Origin: Hyphomicrobiales bacterium
GTDB lineage: Bacteria > Pseudomonadota > Alphaproteobacteria > Rhizobiales > Beijerinckiaceae
Length of the DNA: 64,000 nt
Reading direction: 5' to 3'
Assembly: GCA_027483945.1 (NCBI GenBank)
Contig: JAIXTM010000012.1
Location: 99,859-163,858, forward strand
Positions 1 through 9,014 of this stretch are shown here, in pieces. The number at the start of each line of letters is the position of its first letter. The stretch's first letter is position 1. The notes beneath the pieces are model-generated. The model saw nothing but the letters and a program-made list of their open reading frames with translations. It was not told where the DNA came from and searched no databases. A program made the translations under genes and the position numbers.

Positions 1-3000
1 CAGGCGGTTCATCACCAGGGTCTGGTGAGTCTCGGCAAGGCCCATTTCCCAGGGGGAGCCGGCATGCTTCAGCGAGGTGAGGGGGGACGCGCCCGTGCCG
101 CCCTCGAAGCCCGAGACCGTGATGTGGTCGGCGCGCGCCTTGGCGACGCCCGCCGCGACCGTGCCGACGCCGACCTCGGAGACGAGCTTCACCGAGACGT
201 CCGCCTTCGGGTTCACGTTCTTCAAGTCGAAGATCAGCTGCGCCAGGTCCTCGATCGAGTAGATGTCGTGGTGCGGCGGCGGCGAGATCAGGCCGACGCC
301 CGGCGTCGAGTGGCGGACCTTGGCGATCTTGGCATCGACCTTGTGGCCCGGCAGCTGGCCGCCCTCGCCGGGCTTGGCGCCCTGGGCGATCTTGATCTGC
401 ATGACGTCGGCATTGACCAGATACTCGGTGGTCACGCCGAAGCGGCCGGAGGCCACCTGCTTGATGGCCGAGCGCTTGGAACGCCCGTCCGGCATCGGCC
501 GGAAGCGCTTGGGCTCCTCGCCGCCCTCGCCCGTGTTGGACTTGGCGCCGATGGCGTTCATCGCAATGGCGAGCGTCTCGTGCGCCTCGCGGGAGATGGA
601 GCCGAAGGACATGGCACCGGTGGCGAAGCGCTTGACGATCTCTGCCGCGGGCTCGACTTCGGCCAGCGGCACGGAGGGAAGGCCGAGCTCCTCGGCGCGC
701 TTGATCCGGAACAGGCCGCGGATCGTGGTCAGCCGGTTGGTCTGCTCGTTCACCATCCGCGCGAAGTCGCGGTAGCGGTCCTGTGCGTTGGTGCGCACGG
801 CATGCTGCAGCGTCGCGACCGTGTCGGGCGTCCAGACATGCTCCTCGCCGCGCAGGCGGTAGGCATATTCGCCGCCGACATCGAGCGAGTCCCTGTAGAG
901 CGGGTTCCGGCCGAACGCGCTCTGGTGACGGAACGTCGCCTCTTCCGCGACCTCTTCCAGGCCGACGCCCTCGATGGTCGTGGCGGTGCCGAAGAAGAAG
1001 CGGTCCACGAACTCGCTCTTGAGGCCGACTGCGTCGAAGATCTGGGCGCCGCAATAGGACTGGTAGGTCGAGATGCCCATCTTGGACATGACCTTCAGGA
1101 CGCCCTTGCCCACCGACTTGATGTAGCGCTTGACGACTTCCTGCGCGTCCACCTCGTCCGGCAGTTCGCCCCGGGCATGGAGGTCAAGCAGCGTGTCAAA
1201 GGCGAGATAGGGATTGATCGCCTCGGCGCCGTACCCGGCCAGGCAGCAGAAATGATGGATTTCGCGCGGCTCGCCCGATTCCAGCACCAGGCCGACCGAG
1301 GTGCGAAGACCGGTGCGGATCAGGTGATGGTGCACCGCCGCAGTGGCGAGAAGGGCCGGGATCGGCAGCCGGTCCGATCCGACCAGCCGGTCGGACAGGA
1401 TGATGATGTTGTAGCCGCCATGGACCGCCGCCTCCGCGCGGTCGCACAGGCGCTCCACCGCGCCGGCCATGCCGCCGGCGCCCTGCTCGGCGGGATAGGT
1501 GATGTCCAGCGTCTTGGTGTCGAACCGGTCCTCGAAATGGCCGATGCAGCGGATCTTCTCCAGATCCTCGTTGGTGAGGATCGGCTGGCGGACCTCCAGG
1601 CGCTTGCGGCGCGAGGTGCCTTCCAGGTCGAAGATGTTGGGCCGAGGGCCGATGAAGGAGACCAGACTCATCACCGTCTCTTCCCGGATCGGGTCGATCG
1701 GCGGGTTCGTCACCTGCGCGAAGTTCTGCTTGAAATAGGTGTAGAGCAGCTTGGCCTTGTCGGAGAGCGCCGAGATCGGCGTATCCGTGCCCATGGAGCC
1801 GACGGCTTCCTGGCCGGTCGTCGCCATCGGCGCCATCAGGAGCTTCAGGTCCTCGACCGTGTAGCCGAAGGCCTGCTGCCGATCGAGCAGCGACACGTCG
1901 GTGCGGCTCTCCCGCGCCTGGACGGGCTTCAGGTCCTCCAGGACGATCTGGGTGCGCTTCAGCCAGTCCTTGTAGGGATTGGCGTTGGCGAGCTCGGCCT
2001 TGATCTCCTCGTCGGCGACGATGCGGCCCTGCTTCAGGTCGATGAGCAGCATGCGGCCGGGCTGCAGGCGCCACTTCTCGACGATGTCCTCCTCGGGAAT
2101 CGGCAGGACGCCCATCTCCGAGGCCATGACCACGAGGCCGTCCTTCGTGACGAGGTAGCGCGCGGGCCTGAGGCCGTTGCGGTCCAGCGTCGCGCCGATC
2201 TGGCGCCCGTCGGTGAAGGCGATGGCGGCCGGGCCGTCCCAAGGCTCCATCAGGGCGGCGTGGTACTCGTAGAAGGCGCGCCGGTCGTCGCCCATGAGCG
2301 GGTTGCCGGCCCAGGCCTCCGGCACCAGCATCATCATGGCATGGGCGAGCGGATAGCCGCCCTGGACCAGGAACTCGAGCGCGTTGTCGAAACAGGCGGT
2401 ATCCGACTGGCCTTCATAGGAAATCGGCCAGAGCTTGGAGATGTCGTTGCCGAACAGCTCGCTGTCGACGGAGGCCTGGCGGGCCGCCATCCAGTTCACG
2501 TTGCCGCGCAGCGTGTTGATCTCGCCGTTATGGGCGACCATCCGGTAGGGATGGGCCAGCGACCAGGCCGGGAACGTGTTGGTGGCGAAGCGCTGGTGGA
2601 CCAGGGCGATGGCGCTCTCGAAGCGCGGATCGGTGAGGTCCTTGTAATAGTCGCCGAGCTGCGTGACGAGGACCATGCCCTTGTAGACGATGGTGCGGCA
2701 CGACAGGCAGACCGGATAATAGCCGGCAGTGGCCGGATCGTTCAGGCCGTAGATGGCGTTGGACACGACCTTGCGGGCGATGAAGAGCCGGCGCTCGAAC
2801 GTGTCCTCGTCGCGGATCGTCGCCGGGCGGCCGACGAAGATCTGCCGCTGGGCCGGCTCGCTGGCCTTGACCACGTCGCCGAGATCGGAATTGTCCACCG
2901 GCACGTCGCGCCAGCCGAGGAGGGTCAGGCCCTCGTCGCGGATCGCCTTCTCGACGATCTTCTGCACGCGCTTCCGGCCCGCCTTGTCGCGGGGCATGAA

Positions 3001-3381
3001 CAGGTGGCCGACGCCGTAATGGCCGGCTTCGGGCAGGTCGATGCCGATCTTCGCGCATTCCTCCTTGAAGAAGCGATGCGGGATCTGGACCAGCATGCCG
3101 CAGCCGTCGCCCAGCTTGGGGTCGGCGCCAACGGCGCCACGATGATCGAGGTTGCGCAGGATCTGCAGGCCCTGCGCGACGATCGCATGGGAGCGGCGGT
3201 TCTTCATGTCGGCGATGAAGCCGACGCCGCAGCTGTCCTGTTCCCGATCGGGCCGGTAGAGGCCGCGGGCGCCGGGCATGGCCGGGTCGCGCGCGGGGAT
3301 CGAGACGAGCGACTTGCGCGCGGCCGTGATCTCGTCCCGCCGCGCTTCGAAGTCCTGTTCCAGCCCGCCCTTGATCGCCAT
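1..3381 (-). CDS. gltB: Glutamate synthase (NADPH) large subunit, 3' end outside window
   Basis: Large (alpha) subunit of ferredoxin/NADPH-type glutamate synthase, which makes two glutamates from glutamine and 2-oxoglutarate in ammonia assimilation. The start at 3381 gives [18 protein letters not shown], then a propeptide-like stretch of about 50 residues before [17 protein letters not shown]. Cys51 is the expected N-terminal nucleophile of the class II glutaminase domain after processing. The window edge lies in the FMN/synthase domain, within a highly conserved stretch containing [18 protein letters not shown]. About 1127 codons are visible of the usual ~1550, so the C-terminal beta-helix domain, and probably the 3Fe-4S cysteines, lie outside. 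The small subunit gltD is not in the window. Confidence 0.96.
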   Translation of the reverse strand, partial: MAIKGGLEQDFEARRDEITAARKSLVSIPARDPAMPGARGLYRPDREQDSCGVGFIADMKNRRSHAIVAQGLQILRNLDHRGAVGADPKLGDGCGMLVQIPHRFFKEECAKIGIDLPEAGHYGVGHLFMPRDKAGRKRVQKIVEKAIRDEGLTLLGWRDVPVDNSDLGDVVKASEPAQRQIFVGRPATIRDEDTFERRLFIARKVVSNAIYGLNDPATAGYYPVCLSCRTIVYKGMVLVTQLGDYYKDLTDPRFESAIALVHQRFATNTFPAWSLAHPYRMVAHNGEINTLRGNVNWMAARQASVDSELFGNDISKLWPISYEGQSDTACFDNALEFLVQGGYPLAHAMMMLVPEAWAGNPLMGDDRRAFYEYHAALMEPWDGPAAIAFTDGRQIGATLDRNGLRPARYLVTKDGLVVMASEMGVLPIPEEDIVEKWRLQPGRMLLIDLKQGRIVADEEIKAELANANPYKDWLKRTQIVLEDLKPVQARESRTDVSLLDRQQAFGYTVEDLKLLMAPMATTGQEAVGSMGTDTPISALSDKAKLLYTYFKQNFAQVTNPPIDPIREETVMSLVSFIGPRPNIFDLEGTSRRKRLEVRQPILTNEDLEKIRCIGHFEDRFDTKTLDITYPAEQGAGGMAGAVERLCDRAEAAVHGGYNIIILSDRLVGSDRLPIPALLATAAVHHHLIRTGLRTSVGLVLESGEPREIHHFCCLAGYGAEAINPYLAFDTLLDLHARGELPDEVDAQEVVKRYIKSVGKGVLKVMSKMGISTYQSYCGAQIFDAVGLKSEFVDRFFFGTATTIEGVGLEEVAEEATFRHQSAFGRNPLYRDSLDVGGEYAYRLRGEEHVWTPDTVATLQHAVRTNAQDRYRDFARMVNEQTNRLTTIRGLFRIKRAEELGLPSVPLAEVEPAAEIVKRFATGAMSFGSISREAHETLAIAMNAIGAKSNTGEGGEEPKRFRPMPDGRSKRSAIKQVASGRFGVTTEYLVNADVMQIKIAQGAKPGEGGQLPGHKVDAKIAKVRHSTPGVGLISPPPHHDIYSIEDLAQLIFDLKNVNPKADVSVKLVSEVGVGTVAAGVAKARADHITVSGFEGGTGASPLTSLKHAGSPWEMGLAETHQTLVMNRL

Positions 3382-3793
3382 GGCCTTCGATCCTCGTCTC
3401 GTCATGCGCCGCAATCGGGCGCGGCCGGTCCGCCGACGCCCATGATCGTCTTCGCTCGCGAGGTTCGGATGAAGGTGCTGGCTGTTCCAGTCCGTCGCCC
3501 GCTTCCCCCGCGGGCGCGCCCGGTCTTGGTCAAGACCGGACTTTGGAGCCCGCCAGGCGGTTGTCCGCCGTCGTTTTGTTGCCGGCTCGCGTCACGCGGT
3601 CGGCATAGGCCAGTTCGCGTTTGGCTTTCGTCGCCGCACGAACCATCGTCATTGCCGCCTGCATCGCTCCTTCGGCGCGCCCCGAAAGGCGAAACCGAAC
3701 CGGTTGTCTGGAAAGGACAGCAAGGCTGTCCTAAAGCGGCTGCACAATGTCATATGTGCATACGACGCACAAGCGCCGTTTTCGCCTCTGTGA

Positions 3794-3806
3794 GACATAA
3801 AATGTC
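3794..3806. promoter_or_regulatory. Palindrome GACAT-AAA-ATGTC
   Basis: A perfect 5-3-5 dyad sits in the AT-rich part of the gltB upstream region; a further GACAT half occurs about 30 bp downstream in GCGACATG. It could be an operator for gltB or for the rightward gene. The cognate factor is unknown. Confidence 0.3.
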
Positions 3807-3920
3807 GAATGGTGCGGATAATGCGACATGAACGATAAGGAAGTCGGCGAAAGCCGCAACTCTGTGTCGATCCGGTCGCGCAGATGGGCCTGACGCAAAA
3901 GCCGCATCGAATCCCGGTTA

Positions 3921-3939
3921 CGATGCGTTTTTCGCATCG
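3921..3939. promoter_or_regulatory. Inverted repeat CGATGCG-TTTTT-CGCATCG
   Basis: A perfect 7-bp inverted repeat with a 5-nt spacer ends 40 bp before the start codon at 3980. The octamer CGCATCGA also occurs at about 3903-3910, giving a second same-orientation half. This could be an operator or a 5' UTR hairpin. It is not a terminator, because no T-run follows the stem. Confidence 0.35.
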
Positions 3940-3979
3940 AGAATGGCGCGTTGGTCCCGGGGCTTCTAACGAGGGCGGA

Positions 3980-5038
3980 ATGAACTTCGTCAGCGACAAC
4001 ATCACCGGCGCGGCACCCCGCGTCCTCGAGGCCATCGGCCGGCTCGGCGCCGGCGCGGATTCAGCCTACGGGATGGACGCGGAGAGTCAGGCTGCCGCCC
4101 GGCGCATCGCTGAACTGTTCGAGGCACCGGACGCCTCCGTGATGCTCGTCGCCACCGGCACCGCAGCGAACGCGCTGGCCCTGGCGGCGCTGACGCCGCC
4201 CTGGGGCGCGGTCCTCTGCCATGAAGAGGCGCACGTCAACGACGATGAATGCGGCGCGCCAGAATTCTTCACCCATGGAGCCAAGCTCGCCGGCGTTCCG
4301 GGCCCGGGCGGGAAGATGACCCCGGGCGGCGTGCGTCATGCACTGACCCGCTTCCCGAAAGCCGTGAAATCGGTGCAGCCTGCGGTCCTCTCGATCTCCC
4401 AGGTCACGGAGGCCGGCACCGTCTACTTGCTTCAGGAGATCGCGGCGCTGTCCGCCGTTGCGCGCGAGGCGGGGCTCAAGGTGCATCTGGACGGCGCGCG
4501 CTTCGCCAACGCGCTCGTTGCCCTTGGCTGCACGCCGGCCGAGCTGAGCTGGAAAGCCGGCATCGATGTGGTGACGCTCGGTCTCACCAAGGTGGGCGGG
4601 CTTGCCTGCGAGGCCGTCGTCGCCTTCGATCCGGCCCTCGCCGAGACGCTTCCCTTCCGGCGCAAGCGCAGCGGCCACACCCTCTCCAAGGGGCGCCTGC
4701 TCGGCGTCCAGGCCAATGCACTGCTGGAAGGCGGCTACTGGCTGGACCTGGCGTCCCATGCCAATGCCGCGGCGCGGCGCCTCGCCGGTGGCCTCGTCGC
4801 GGTTCCAGGCATACGGCTCGCCTGGCCGGCGGACGCGAACGAGGTTTTCCCCATCCTGCCTGCGCGCGTCGACGCCGCGCTGCGCGGGGCGGGCTTCGCC
4901 TTCCTGCCTTGGGCGACCGGGTCGCTCGGGCAAGGTGAAACCTTGGGCCCGGACGAGCGGCTGGTGCGCCTCGTCACCTCGTGGGCGACGGAAATGTCCG
5001 ATATCGAGCGCTTCCTCGCAGTCGCTGCGGCGGCGTGA
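3980..5038 (+). CDS. Threonine-aldolase-like PLP enzyme (beta-eliminating lyase family)
   Basis: Fold-type I PLP enzyme of the low-specificity L-threonine aldolase family, which cleaves L-(allo)threonine to glycine and acetaldehyde. At 352 aa it matches the family length. The start at 3980 gives MNFVSDNITGAAPRVLEAI, the standard N-terminus, and has GAGG just upstream; an upstream ATG at 3884 would add a non-homologous 32-residue tail. Visible features are the HEEAHVNDDE segment (His85, cofactor stacking), HLDGARFANA (Asp171) and the Schiff-base lysine Lys204 in GLTKVGGLACEAVV. It is monocistronic. Substrate preference cannot be read from sequence. Confidence 0.88.
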   Translation: MNFVSDNITGAAPRVLEAIGRLGAGADSAYGMDAESQAAARRIAELFEAPDASVMLVATGTAANALALAALTPPWGAVLCHEEAHVNDDECGAPEFFTHGAKLAGVPGPGGKMTPGGVRHALTRFPKAVKSVQPAVLSISQVTEAGTVYLLQEIAALSAVAREAGLKVHLDGARFANALVALGCTPAELSWKAGIDVVTLGLTKVGGLACEAVVAFDPALAETLPFRRKRSGHTLSKGRLLGVQANALLEGGYWLDLASHANAAARRLAGGLVAVPGIRLAWPADANEVFPILPARVDAALRGAGFAFLPWATGSLGQGETLGPDERLVRLVTSWATEMSDIERFLAVAAAA

Positions 5039-5059
5039 ACTTCCCGCCGCGGTCCTGCG

Positions 5060-5075
5060 TTAACCTCGCCTTAAC
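5060..5075 (+). promoter_or_regulatory. CtrA-type box TTAA-N7-TTAAC
   Basis: The sequence TTAACCTCGCCTTAAC matches the full CtrA recognition consensus TTAA-N7-TTAAC established in Caulobacter and rhizobia. It lies 66 bp before the start codon of the Pro/Ala-rich envelope gene at 5141, a plausible promoter position. This suggests cell-cycle control, but binding is not shown. Confidence 0.6.
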
Positions 5076-5140
5076 CGTGCCGTATTCGCGGACGCCTTAA
5101 TCGGATAAGGGTCGGGCGGCGAGCAGGAGCCTTTGCGACG

Positions 5141-6379
5141 ATGACCTCTTCATCCCTTGTCAGGGCCGGACTGAAGCGGCCTGGACGCATGGTCTTGGGC
5201 GCGGCGCTGGCCCTGGCGGCGGCCGCGACGGCCGTGCCTGCCACCGCGCAGGTCTATATCTACCGCGACTATTACGGCCGGGGCGGCTGGGGCCCGCGCT
5301 ATGCCGAGCCCGTGCCGGTTCCGCCCCTGCCGATCCCGTCACCGGGGCGCCGGGTCTACGTGCCGGAAGCGCGCTATGCGGACGACCTGCCGCTGCCGCG
5401 CGGCGCGGCCGTCAGGGTGGCGCGCAATGCGGGCCTCGACACGGTCTCGTCGATCCGGTCGGCGGGCGATGCCTATATCGTCGACGGCGTCTCGCGCCGC
5501 GGCCAGCGGCTGCGCGTCGTGGTCGACGCCTATGACGGCAGCGTCATCGAGCGTCAGGCCATGGGCGGACGCATCGCTCGCGACGAAATGGAGCCAAGGC
5601 CTGCTCCGCGCCGCGAGGCGCGCGCCGTGCCGCCCGCGATCCAGGACAAGCCCCGGGTGATCCCCGCACCGCCTGCCGCCGCGCCGGCTCCCACGCGGCC
5701 GGCGCCCGAGGCACGCGTCCCGGAAAAGCCGGTCGCTCCTGCCCCGTCCGAGGCAACGCGCGTGTCGCCGGCGACGCCGGACGGTGATCCGGCCGCCGCG
5801 GCGCCCAAGCCTGCGGCGCCTGCGGTCGCGGCGCGTCCCGAACCAGCCCTGCCGGCAGCCAGGCCGGACCCGGAGATCAAGCTGCCGGTCCCGCCCGTCG
5901 CCAAGCCGGTGATCCCGATCCCCGGCACGCCGGCGGCCAGGGAGCCGGACACCCAGCCCGGCGCCCGGCCGGCCGCGATCGATCCGAAGCCCACCGCTCC
6001 GGCGGAGGCTGCCCCGGCCGTTCCCGCACCCCGCCGGGAGGAGACCCGCACCGCGCCCCCGCCTGCGGCCCCGGCCGCTCCCGGCGTGACGGCTCCTGCC
6101 TCGCCGGCTCCCGCGCGTCCGGCCACCGCTGCCATCGACCCCAAGCCGGCGGCTCCCGCCGTCAATCCGCAGCGCGTCCCGGAGCCGCGACCGACGCCGC
6201 GTCCTGCCGAGACACGGCAAAGCCCGGACACGGCCAGCCCGCCCGCCGCCGCGGCGGAGACCAAGCCGCAGATCCCGGTCGTTCAGGTACCCGTGGTTCA
6301 GGTGCCCGTGGTTCCATTGGAGGAAGCGCGGCCGAACAGGCCCGCTTCGCCGGCGGTGCCCCCGGTGGCGCTGGACTGA
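5141..6379 (+). CDS. Secreted Pro/Ala-rich protein with a short PepSY-like N-terminal segment
   Basis: 412 aa. Residues 1-37 form a Sec signal peptide (basic MTSSSLVRAGLKRPGRM, Ala/Leu core, cleavage near ATAQ). Residues ~75-140 (LPRGAAVRVARNAGLDTV, then DAYIVDGVSRRGQRLRVVVDAYDGSVIE) look like a small PepSY-type periplasmic domain. The rest is low-complexity Pro/Ala/Lys/Arg sequence that includes imperfect internal repeats (AAIDPKPTAP and AAIDPKPAAP; VVQVPVVQVPVV), probably an extended envelope-spanning linker. The function is unknown. A CtrA box sits upstream and a strong terminator directly downstream, so it is a single-gene unit. Confidence 0.75.
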   Translation: MTSSSLVRAGLKRPGRMVLGAALALAAAATAVPATAQVYIYRDYYGRGGWGPRYAEPVPVPPLPIPSPGRRVYVPEARYADDLPLPRGAAVRVARNAGLDTVSSIRSAGDAYIVDGVSRRGQRLRVVVDAYDGSVIERQAMGGRIARDEMEPRPAPRREARAVPPAIQDKPRVIPAPPAAAPAPTRPAPEARVPEKPVAPAPSEATRVSPATPDGDPAAAAPKPAAPAVAARPEPALPAARPDPEIKLPVPPVAKPVIPIPGTPAAREPDTQPGARPAAIDPKPTAPAEAAPAVPAPRREETRTAPPPAAPAAPGVTAPASPAPARPATAAIDPKPAAPAVNPQRVPEPRPTPRPAETRQSPDTASPPAAAAETKPQIPVVQVPVVQVPVVPLEEARPNRPASPAVPPVALD

Positions 6380-6399
6380 GCGGCGGAAGACAAGACGAC

Positions 6400-6429
6400 A
6401 AAAAGCCCCGGCAGGTGCCGGGGCTTTTT
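6400..6429 (+). terminator. Rho-independent terminator after the Pro-rich gene
   Basis: An AAAAAGCCCCGGCA stem pairs with TGCCGGGGC and is followed by five Ts, 20 bp after the stop codon at 6379. The A-run and T-run make it potentially bidirectional, so it may also end the convergent hsp20 transcript. Confidence 0.9.
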
Positions 6430-6462
6430 CGTCTTCAGGCCTGCAGGTGGGCCGCCCGATGA

Positions 6463-6942
6463 TCAGGCCGCCTTGGCCTTGCCGTCGATGACGGTGGCTT
6501 TCGCAGACGCACCGATCGGGATCAGACGCGGCTTCTTGGCTTCGGGGACCTCGCGGACGAGGTCGACGTGAAGCAGGCCATGCTCCAGCGTCGCGTTCTC
6601 GACCTGGACATGGTCGGCGAGCTGGAAGCGACGCTCGAAGGCGCGGGCGGCGATGCCCTGATGCAGGACCTCGCGGCCACCCTCGGCGCGGGCCCTGGCC
6701 TCGCTCTCCGACTTGTCGCCGCGGATCGACAGGGTCTGCTCACGGACCTCGATGGCAAGATCGTCCTCGGCGAAACCGGCAACCGCGACCGAGATGCGGT
6801 AATGGTTCTCGCCGGTGCGCTCGATGTTGTAGGGCGGGTAAGCGTTGCCGCCGTCCACGCCCGAAAGCTGGTCGAGCATGGAGAAAAGCCGGTCGAAACC
6901 GACGGTCGAGCGATAAAGGGAAGACGGATCGAACTGACGCAT
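6463..6942 (-). CDS. Small heat shock protein, Hsp20/IbpA family
   Basis: ATP-independent holdase chaperone that binds unfolding proteins. It is 159 aa, starting MRQFDPSSLYRSTVGFDRLFSMLDQL, the usual class A alphaproteobacterial N-terminus. The alpha-crystallin domain spans about residues 35-135 (YPPYNIERTGENHYRISVAV, AFERRFQLADHV), and the C-terminal tail has the PRLIPIG (I-x-I/V-like) anchor. An earlier in-frame start was rejected because it has no homologous N-terminus and crosses the promoter. GGAGG lies 7 nt before the chosen ATG. A heat-shock promoter and a start-codon hairpin precede it. Confidence 0.93.
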   Translation of the reverse strand: MRQFDPSSLYRSTVGFDRLFSMLDQLSGVDGGNAYPPYNIERTGENHYRISVAVAGFAEDDLAIEVREQTLSIRGDKSESEARARAEGGREVLHQGIAARAFERRFQLADHVQVENATLEHGLLHVDLVREVPEAKKPRLIPIGASAKATVIDGKAKAA

Positions 6943-6969
6943 GGCATATCCTCCTTGAAGCGACATGCG
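6938..6969 (-). promoter_or_regulatory. Candidate RNA thermometer hairpin over the hsp20 start
   Basis: In the leftward mRNA, CGCAUG upstream can pair with CAUGCG that contains the hsp20 AUG, placing the GGAGG ribosome site inside the loop or upper stem (CGCUUCAAGGAGG). Small-Hsp mRNAs of rhizobia commonly carry ROSE thermometers in this position. This one does not show the full canonical ROSE sequence, so it is a candidate only. Confidence 0.4.
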
Positions 6970-7038
6970 GTTGCCGAAGGTCCGCCCTGACGGGCCGGAC
7001 CCGGTTGTCGTGCAGCCGTCACGGCCTGCACGGAGGCT

Positions 7039-7068
7039 GAGTTGGGAATCGCTGACGCCCGTTTCAAG
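7039..7068 (-). promoter_or_regulatory. Sigma-32 (RpoH)-type promoter for hsp20
   Basis: Read leftward, CTTGAAA is followed after 16 nt by CCCAACTC, close to the alphaproteobacterial RpoH consensus (CTTGAA, 16-18 nt, CCCATNT-like). Transcription would begin near 7030 and give a leader of about 90 nt before the hsp20 start at 6942. Confidence 0.6.
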
Positions 7069-7090
7069 ACCGCCGGAACCGCCGCCGCCC

Positions 7091-8092
7091 ATGGAACTCT
7101 TCGCGCTTCCCGTAAACCCGGTCCCGGCCCAGGGACACTCATTCTCCGTCACGACGGCGGACGGGATCGTCCTGCGGGCCGCGCGCTGGCGGCCGACGAC
7201 GCGCAAGGTGAAGGGCACCGTCCTGGTCGTGCAGGGCAGGGCGGAGTTCATCGAGAAATATTTCGAGACGATCGGGGACCTGCGGCGGCGCGGCTTCCAC
7301 GTCGTCGCATTCGATTTCCGGGGGCAGGGCGGCTCGCAGAGGCTGACCGGCAATCCCCGCAAGGGGCACGTCCCGCGCTTCGCCCATTACCTGCGGGACC
7401 TCGACGCCATCGTGGGGCAGGTCCTGCCGGGCCTGCCGCAGCCCTGGTTCGCGCTCGGCCATTCGATGGGCGCGGCCGTACTGATCACTGCCGCCCACGG
7501 ACGGGCCGCGCCGTTCCGGCGCATGGTGCTGACCGCACCGCTCATCGACATACGCGCGACGGAGGGGCGGGTCTGGCCCTTCCTCCTGGCGGGGGCGATG
7601 AAGGCGCTCGGGATGGGATCGTCCTTCATCCCCGGTGGGGGCGAGACCTCGCTGATGACCAAGCCCTTCGCCGGCAACCGGCTGACCCGCGACCCGGTGC
7701 GCTATGCCCGCAACGCGGAACTGGCGGCGCGCTTCCCGCATCTGGCGATCGGCGAGCCGACCGTGTCATGGCTCTGGACGGTGATGTGGGCGCTCAAGGC
7801 CTTCCGGGCGCCGCGCTACCCGCTCGAGGTCGCCGTGCCGACCCTCATCATGGCAGCGGGCGAGGACGAGATCGTTTCGACGCGTTCCACGGAACGTTTC
7901 GCGGCGCGTCTCAAAGGCGGCCATGCCCTGATCGCGCCGGGCGCCAGGCACGAGATCCTCAACGAGACCGATAGCATACGCCAGGAATTCTGGGCCGCAT
8001 TCGACGCTTTCGTGCCCGGCACCGAGCGTGCGCGGGTGCCGCGGGAGCCCGCAGCCGATCAGGCGTTGAGCAGCGCCAGCGTCGCCTCGTGA
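7091..8092 (+). CDS. Alpha/beta hydrolase, lysophospholipase/monoacylglycerol lipase-like
   Basis: A 333-aa serine hydrolase of the Hydrolase_4 (PldB-like) family. The nucleophile elbow is GHSMGAA, the oxyanion region precedes VLVVQGRAEFIEKYFETI, and FDFRGQGGSQRL is typical of the family. The acid and histidine are likely in AAGEDEIVSTRSTERF and GARHEI. There is no signal peptide, so it is probably cytoplasmic or peripheral. The start at 7091 is preferred over 6965 because the longer form would run through the divergent hsp20 promoter, although neither has a clear ribosome site. Its 3' end overlaps convergent hisN by 34 bp. The natural lipid or ester substrate is unknown. Confidence 0.82.
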   Translation: MELFALPVNPVPAQGHSFSVTTADGIVLRAARWRPTTRKVKGTVLVVQGRAEFIEKYFETIGDLRRRGFHVVAFDFRGQGGSQRLTGNPRKGHVPRFAHYLRDLDAIVGQVLPGLPQPWFALGHSMGAAVLITAAHGRAAPFRRMVLTAPLIDIRATEGRVWPFLLAGAMKALGMGSSFIPGGGETSLMTKPFAGNRLTRDPVRYARNAELAARFPHLAIGEPTVSWLWTVMWALKAFRAPRYPLEVAVPTLIMAAGEDEIVSTRSTERFAARLKGGHALIAPGARHEILNETDSIRQEFWAAFDAFVPGTERARVPREPAADQALSSASVAS

Positions 8093-8841
8093 ACCGCGCG
8101 GCTGCCTGAGGCGACGACCGAGCCGCCGTCCTGGGCCGGCTTGCCGTCCCACGTGGTGACGATGCCGCCGGCGCCCTCGATGATGGGGATGATGGCCACG
8201 ATGTCGTAGGGCTTGAGGTTGGTTTCCACGACCACGTCCACGAAGCCTGCCGCCAGCATGCAGTAGGAATAGCAGTCGCCGCCATAGCGGGAGAGGCGGG
8301 CCTGGCCCTCCACCCGGCGGAACCGCTCGCGGTTTTCCTCCGACATGAGGAGCGGGCTCGTGGTCATGAGCGTCGCCTCGGAAAGGCCTGAGCAGTCGCG
8401 GGTGCGCAGGGACCTCTTGCCGGTGGCGCCGCGCCAGATCGCCCGTTTGCCGTCGCCGGAGAAGCGCTCGCCCGTGAAGGGCTGGTGCATCATGCCGTGG
8501 CAGGGGATGCCGTTGCGGGTCAACCCGATCAGCGTGCCCCACATGGGCAGGCCGCAAATGAACGATTTGGTGCCGTCGATCGGATCCAGCACCCAGACAT
8601 ATTCGGCGTCCCCGTTCTCGCTCCCGTATTCCTCGCCGACGATGCCGTGGGCGGGGAAGGTCCGCTTGATGAGGTGGCGCATGGCCGCCTCGGCCGCCTT
8701 GTCCGCCTCGGTGACCGGATCGAACGCTCCGCCGGCATTCTTGTCCTGCGCCGCCAGATTGGTGCGGAAAAACGGCAGGATCGCACTGCCGGACAGCGTG
8801 GCGAGTTCATCGACGAACTGGGAGAAATCGACTGCCGTCAT
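8059..8841 (-). CDS. hisN: Histidinol-phosphatase, inositol monophosphatase-like (HisN type)
   Basis: Mg-dependent phosphatase of the inositol monophosphatase superfamily, 260 aa. Metal ligands are visible in GIVGEEYG (Glu70) and WVLDPIDGTKSF (Asp86, Asp89), with a further Asp in NLKPYDIVAIIPIIEGAGG. The wording FICGLPMWGTLIGL and the GGDCYSY segment match the histidinol-phosphate phosphatase subgroup (histidine biosynthesis, penultimate step) better than SuhB proper. That is family-level recognition, so general IMPase activity is not excluded. The start at 8841 gives MTAVDFSQFVDELA; an upstream start has no homologous sequence. Confidence 0.85.
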   Translation of the reverse strand: MTAVDFSQFVDELATLSGSAILPFFRTNLAAQDKNAGGAFDPVTEADKAAEAAMRHLIKRTFPAHGIVGEEYGSENGDAEYVWVLDPIDGTKSFICGLPMWGTLIGLTRNGIPCHGMMHQPFTGERFSGDGKRAIWRGATGKRSLRTRDCSGLSEATLMTTSPLLMSEENRERFRRVEGQARLSRYGGDCYSYCMLAAGFVDVVVETNLKPYDIVAIIPIIEGAGGIVTTWDGKPAQDGGSVVASGSRAVHEATLALLNA

Positions 8842-9014
8842 GCGGAAAGCACCCCCGATCAAGTGATCATCGGCTGTAGCCGCTTCGCGCACGGGCCGCA
8901 ACGCACGCGCGTTCAGCGCATGGGAAGCAGATCAGCCATGATAAATTGGTAGGGCTAACGGCTTGAATTTTTTGCGGTGCACGCGCATATTGTTGCAGTG
9001 CGATATCGTGATTG

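Larger units (their letters stand above)
3382..3979. other. 598-bp intergenic region between gltB and the threonine-aldolase-like gene
   Basis: No convincing gene is seen on either strand. The region must hold the leftward gltB promoter and the rightward promoter of the next gene. From about 3740 to 3940 it is clearly more AT-rich than the flanking genes and contains two short dyads, listed separately. Open frames crossing it lack a ribosome site and recognisable protein content. Confidence 0.6.

Noticed and set aside
25..3831. A 1268-codon open frame on the plus strand opposite gltB
   Set aside because: It is the antisense shadow of a GC-rich conserved gene: composition is Arg/Ala/Asp/Gly-rich with no domain, and the minus strand encodes textbook glutamate synthase.
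5339..6264. Gly/Arg- and Ala/Gly-rich minus-strand frames opposite the Pro-rich gene
   Set aside because: Products of translating a Pro/Ala-biased GC-rich sequence backwards; there is no ribosome site, and the CtrA box, signal peptide and terminator all support the plus strand.
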